Source: Bacteroidales bacterium
Lineage (GTDB): Bacteria; Bacteroidota; Bacteroidia; Bacteroidales; WCHB1-69
DNA: 36,065 nucleotides
Assembly (NCBI GenBank): GCA_012522535.1
Contig: JAAYKF010000024.1
Location: 1-36,065, forward strand
Direction: 5' to 3'
A model generated the notes under the pieces. It made no database searches. It had not been told where the DNA came from and was given only the letters and a program-made list of their open reading frames with translations. The position numbers were made by a program, and so were the translations under genes. This document shows positions 11,501-17,500 of the stretch, piece by piece; position 1 is the stretch's first letter; every line of letters starts with the position of its first letter.

Positions 11501-14500
11501 ACATGTAGCGATATTTACGAATATCGTTTAAGCGGCGGAACTTGGACAGCTTATGTTCCCGGAAATGATATTCCAACCTTAGGCGAAACTGAAGTTGAAG
11601 TTAGATACTATCGAGGAGGCTGTCCCGAAGCCGACGACTGTGGCGTTGTGCCAATAGTTCTGTCGTGGACAATTTCTCAAACTCCAACAAATCCAAGTAT
11701 TAGCAAAACACCCGACTTTGACGAAATCTGCGACCAATCAAGCGTACAAGCTGAGATTACTCCCGGAAGTGGAGGAGAATTTTGCTCCGATTTTGCGGAA
11801 TATAGAACCTATAACGGAACAGACTGGACCAACTGGATAAGCTATACCAGCAATCAAGATATAGCAACAGCAGGAATAGAAAAAGTAGAAGTTAAAGCAT
11901 GGAGAGGAAATTGCTCATCTCTACCCGAATGCTCTGTTTCCGATACTATTTTCGCCTCGTGGACAATTTATCCACAACCCATTGCACCACAAATGCAAAA
12001 AGAACCCGACGAAAATATTGTTTGTGAAGGAACAGATGTATGGGCAGACCTTATCACAGCGGGTAGCGGTGGAAACAATTGCGAAGATATTTTCCTATAT
12101 AGAACAAACGACGGAAATACATGGACTGCATGGGAAAATTATATCCCCGGAACTCACATCGAGACCACTGGAATTAAGGATATTGAAATTTCATACACAA
12201 GAGGAAACTGCGATGCAGCCGAAGCTTGTAACACAGTTCCTGTGGAAGTATTATCGTGGACAACGGGTCAAGCACCCACAAATCCAAGCATTAACAAAAC
12301 ACCCAATCAAGACCATATTTGCTACGGAACTCTACCAAGAGCAAGTATTACAAATGGCACAGGTGGAGTGGGTTGCTCCAACAAATCGCAGTACAGAATG
12401 TACAACGGCGAAACAGACACTTGGACAAACTGGACCTCCTATATGTCGGGAATCCCAATTTTGCATGGACCTGATATTGATACAATTCAAGTTAGAGCAT
12501 GGAGAGGCGATTGCTTAACCGTAGGTTGTGAAAGTTCAGACACAGTTGTTGTTAGTTGGAATGTTATCAAACCAATTATCAACCCAGTTCTGACTAAAAT
12601 ACCCGATGAAAACTCCATTTGCTCCCAGTCTAATGTGAGTGCCATAGTGCAAACTCCCGGTTCGGGAGGAGCATCGTGCGAAGATGCTTTCCAATACAGA
12701 ACAGATAGTGGTTCTGGATTTGGAGTATGGCAGGATTATATCCCGGGAACAGATATTCCCACGGCAGGAAATGTGGCAATAGAAATAATGTCGTTCCGCG
12801 ATAATTGTGATAATACAATTATTTGTGGCGATGCAGATCCAAACATCGTTAGCTGGACTATTTATGAAGCTCCAACTAATCCCCTTATTGCAAAAACGCC
12901 CGATTTGGAAAATGTGTGCTACGGAACAAGCCTTTCGGCAGAAATAACACCAGGAACAGAAGGAAACAACTGCAGCGATTTTGCCCAAGTTCGTAGATTT
13001 AATGGTGTAGATTGGTCAGCATGGCAAAACTATACCTCCAATGCCAACATAACCTATGCCGCTAATGTTGAAATAGTGGAAGTTAGAGCATGGCGAGGAA
13101 ACTGCGAAGGCGATATAAATTGTGCAGTATCTGATACTATCGTTGCTTCTTGGAATATTATACCCAAAGCCATAGCACCTGAAATAGAAAAATTAATCGA
13201 CTTAGAAGGCGTTTGCGAAGGGGCAGAAGTGGCAGCAATTCTTGTTACAGCAGGTGGCGAAGGAATTGGTTGTAGCGACTTCTTCCAATACAGAACCAAC
13301 AATGGAACTACATGGACTGCATGGCAAGATTATACCCTTGGAAGCGACATCGCCACCATCGGATTGAGCGAAGTGGAAATTAGAGCCTTTAGAGGTGATT
13401 GCGATGATGCAAATTGCGAAATAGCCGACACTAATAAACTACATTGGAACGTTTCCGAACAGCCAACAATGCCCACCATCATCCGCCTACCCGACCAAGA
13501 TGAACTTTGTGGTGGAACCTTGGTTTCGGCTACAATTGGCAACGGAACAACAGAAAATGGATGTAACAACATTTCCGAATATCGTACCCAAACCAATGGA
13601 GCTTGGAGCTCATGGATGGTGTATGTGTCTGAAAACCAAATAAATACCATTGGCTTAGATAGTGTAGAAATAAGAACTTACAGTGTTTGTCCTCCTGAAA
13701 CAGGCTGTGCTTCCACCGACACAGCATTAGTTTCGTGGAATATTTTATCTGATATTATAATGCCCGTAGTGGTTAAAAATATCGATTTAGACAGCGTTTG
13801 TGCCGGAACCGATTTATATGCTGATTCAATATCGGCAGGAAGTGGTGGCGAAACTTGTGAAGATGTTTACGAATACTCCATAGATGACGGTGCAACGTGG
13901 TTAAACTACGTGCCGGGACAAATTATCTCCACCGAAACAATCGATAAATTAATTATCAGATACTACCGTGGAAACTGCCCCGAAGCAGCAGTTTGTGGAA
14001 CAACTATTAGTGAATTAACTTGGGTGATAGAACCAACACCCATAGACCCACTAATTACACGCATTCCTGATATTGACAATATTTGTGAAGGAACGAATGT
14101 TGCAGCCAATATCACGCCCGGAAGTGGCGGAGTTTCTTGCGAAAATGTTTACCAATACAGAACCTATGATGGTACAGATTGGAGCATCTGGTTAGATTAT
14201 ATTTCAGATACAGAAATAAATATTACCGGATTGCAACAGGTTGAGGTGAGGGCATATTTAGACAACTGCGGTGCAACTTGCGATGCAGGCGATCCAGTGC
14301 TTGTTTCGTGGAATATATTTGAGCAAGCTGTGGCACCTATTATGGAAAAAGTTCCTAATTTCAACAAAATTTGTGAAGGTGATGATGTTATGGCAAACCT
14401 TGTTGCTGCCGGAACAGGCGGTGCTGGCTGCGAAGACTACTTCCAATATAGAACTCACGATGGAACTGATTACTCCATCTGGCAAGACTATATCCCCGGC

Positions 14501-17500
14501 GATGCCATTTCTACCGTAGGTTTAAGTGAAATTCAAATATCATACGGAAGAGGTAACTGCGACCCCGCAAGCTTGTGTACCGAAACAGAGGTCAACACCC
14601 TAACATGGGAAATTGTACCTCAACCCACAAGCCCAACAATAAGCAAAACACCCACTGCTGATGATATCTGTTTTGGAACTTTCCCACGTGCAAGCATCAC
14701 TCCCGGAACAGGCGGAGTTGATTGTACCAACAAATCGCAGTACAGAATGTACAACAGCGAAACAGAAACATGGTCAAATTGGATTTCGTACTTCTCTGGA
14801 ATACCCGTACTTTATGGACCAGATATTAGCATAGTCGAAATACGTGCCTTCCGTGGCGATTGCCAAGAAACTTGTTTCACACCAGATACAGCCGTAGTAA
14901 GCTGGAACATCTGGCTCGAAGCCGTAAACCCAGTATTGGTGGCTAATCCTGATGTTCCCTACGAATGCGAGGGAGCCGAACTTGTGGCAGAACTTGTAAA
15001 TGCAGGATTTGGCGGTGCCAATTGCGAAGATGTATTTGAGTACAGAATTGACCAAGGTAGTGGTTATGGAGATTGGCAAGAATACACCCCCGGAACAACA
15101 ATTCAAACCATAGGCGTTGAGCAGGTGCAAGTGGTGGGATATCGCGGAAATTGTCAAGCTACAATAGATTGCGGTTCTTCAATCCCTGATACCATAACTT
15201 GGATAATTAATCCAACACCAATAGCCCCGCAAATTACCCCATTACCCGATGTTGCAAATATCTGCGAAAGCGAAGATATTACTGCCATTATCACCCCCGG
15301 AAGTGGCGGTGTATCTTGCATCGACATAGTTCAATACAGAACTTTTGACGGTAGCAATTGGAGTACTCCAACCGACTATATAAGTGGTGATGTTATAGTC
15401 TATCCTACTGGTACTCAAATAGTTGAGTTGCAGGCGTGGCGTGGCGATTGCGATGCATCTACATCTTGTCAAAATAGCGAAATAAATAGCGTTCAATGGA
15501 ATATCCACCCCGAACCCATAGCTCCTGTTATAGCCAAAAATCCTGATATAAGTGGACTATGTGAAGGAGTGGTTTCAGCAACATTAATCGAGGCTGGAAG
15601 TGGCGGAGTTGATTGTTCAGATATTTATGAATATAGGGTGGACGATGGTAGCGGATTTGGAAGCTGGTCAGCATACAACTTAGAAGATGAAATTCTAATC
15701 GACAACTACGTAGAGGTGCAAATTCGTGCCTATAGAGGCAATTGTGCTGCTTATGGTTGTGATGATTCTCCTGAAAATATTCTGTCGTGGACTAAAGCCG
15801 ACCCAGTTGTAGGACCAGAAATTAGCAGAAATCCCGACCAAGATGTGGTTTGTCAAGGACAGATGATTTCGGCAATTATAATCCCCGGAAGTGGCGGTGC
15901 CGAATGTGATGATGTTTATGAATACAGAACCAACGACGGCGTTCAATGGTCGGAGTGGTTTATCTATAATGTTTTAGATGAAATCAACACCATTGGATTA
16001 ACAAATGTTGAAATTAGAGCATACCGCGATTGCAACCCCATTAGCAACTGCCCATCTACCCCCGAAACTCTTGTGGCATGGGAGGTATCAGACGGATTTA
16101 TATTGCCAGTAATGGAAAAAGTTCCCAATGTTTGGGGAGTGTGTCAAGGAGCCGATGTTTCGGCAGATCTGATTTCAGCTGGAATGGGTGGCGATACCAA
16201 TTGCGAAGATATTTTCGAATACCGAACCTATGCAGGCGGAACTTGGACTGATTGGAACACATACACCCCATCTACAGATATTAACACTGCTGGATTGGAT
16301 AGCGTACAAATTAGCTATACAAGAGGAAATTGTCCCGATGTTGATATTTGCGGACCCGCCTCAACAAACTACTTCACATGGTATGTGGCACCACAACCCA
16401 CAGCCCCAATCATCACCCGAGTACCTGATGTTGACGTGGTTTGCGTAACTGAAGACCTAATGGCTTTAATCACAGAAGGAACAGGTGGAATTGATTGTAG
16501 CGATGTTTATGAATATCAAACCTTTGATGGTGCGTGGTCTGGCTGGGAAACATATATCAATGAAGATATTGTTGATATTAGCCCCACAACAACGGCATTG
16601 CAAATTAGAGCATACCGCGATAATTGCAACCCCTTAAGTTCATGCACAAGCTCAAGTATCTACTTAGTTGAGTGGACAATAGAACCTGAAATTATTTCTC
16701 CAGAAATGATTAAAGTTCCCGACACTGACTATGTTTGCGATTACGAAACTGTTTCGGCAGAGCTTGTAAATGCAGGTAGTGGCGGAAATGCTTGTAGCGA
16801 CATCTTTGAATATAGAACAGATTATGGTAACGGATTTGGTAGCTGGATGCCCTATGTGCCGGGCGATGAGCTAATAACCTTAGGCTTGGCAAATATTGAA
16901 ATTCGCTTCAATAGAGAAAATTGTCAGTTGCCCAATGCTTGCCCCGAACCCACAGAAACAATATTCTCGTGGAACGTTAGCACACCCCCAATTCCAGCCA
17001 CATTGAGCCGTGTGCCAGATGTTGATACCCTCTGTTTTGGACCCCAATTATCAATCACAACCATTGCTGGAAGTGGCGGAGATAACTGTGTTGATGTGTA
17101 TGAATATAGATTGACAGAAAATGGTGTTTTAACAGATTGGATGAGCTTTAACCCAACATCAATAATAGACACCGACTCAACAATTACCAGCGTTGAGGTG
17201 AGAACATTCCGCGGCGAATGCGATGACAACATCCAATGCGGAATTACAGACACCAACAGCGTTACTTGGATTGTACTTCCACAACTCACACCACCTATTA
17301 TTACCAAACTGCCCGACCAAGATGCAGTTTGCGAAGGAGCACAATTGTCGGCAACGGCAATCTCCGAGGGTGGCGAGTATGGTTCAATTTGGTACGATTA
17401 CTCCTATATGAACCCCAACGAAAACACTTGGAATAATGGCAATAGCTTTGTGCCAAATCAACATGGAATGGCATATATTAGAGTTCGTGCCAACACAACA

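Noticed and set aside
11982-12518. 178-aa plus-strand ORF inside the giant gene
   Set aside because: Out-of-frame shadow ORF of the repeat array; low-complexity translation with no recognisable family, and similar shadows recur across the array.
12536-12988. 150-aa minus-strand ORF
   Set aside because: Antisense to conserved repeat units; no independent start context or family signature.
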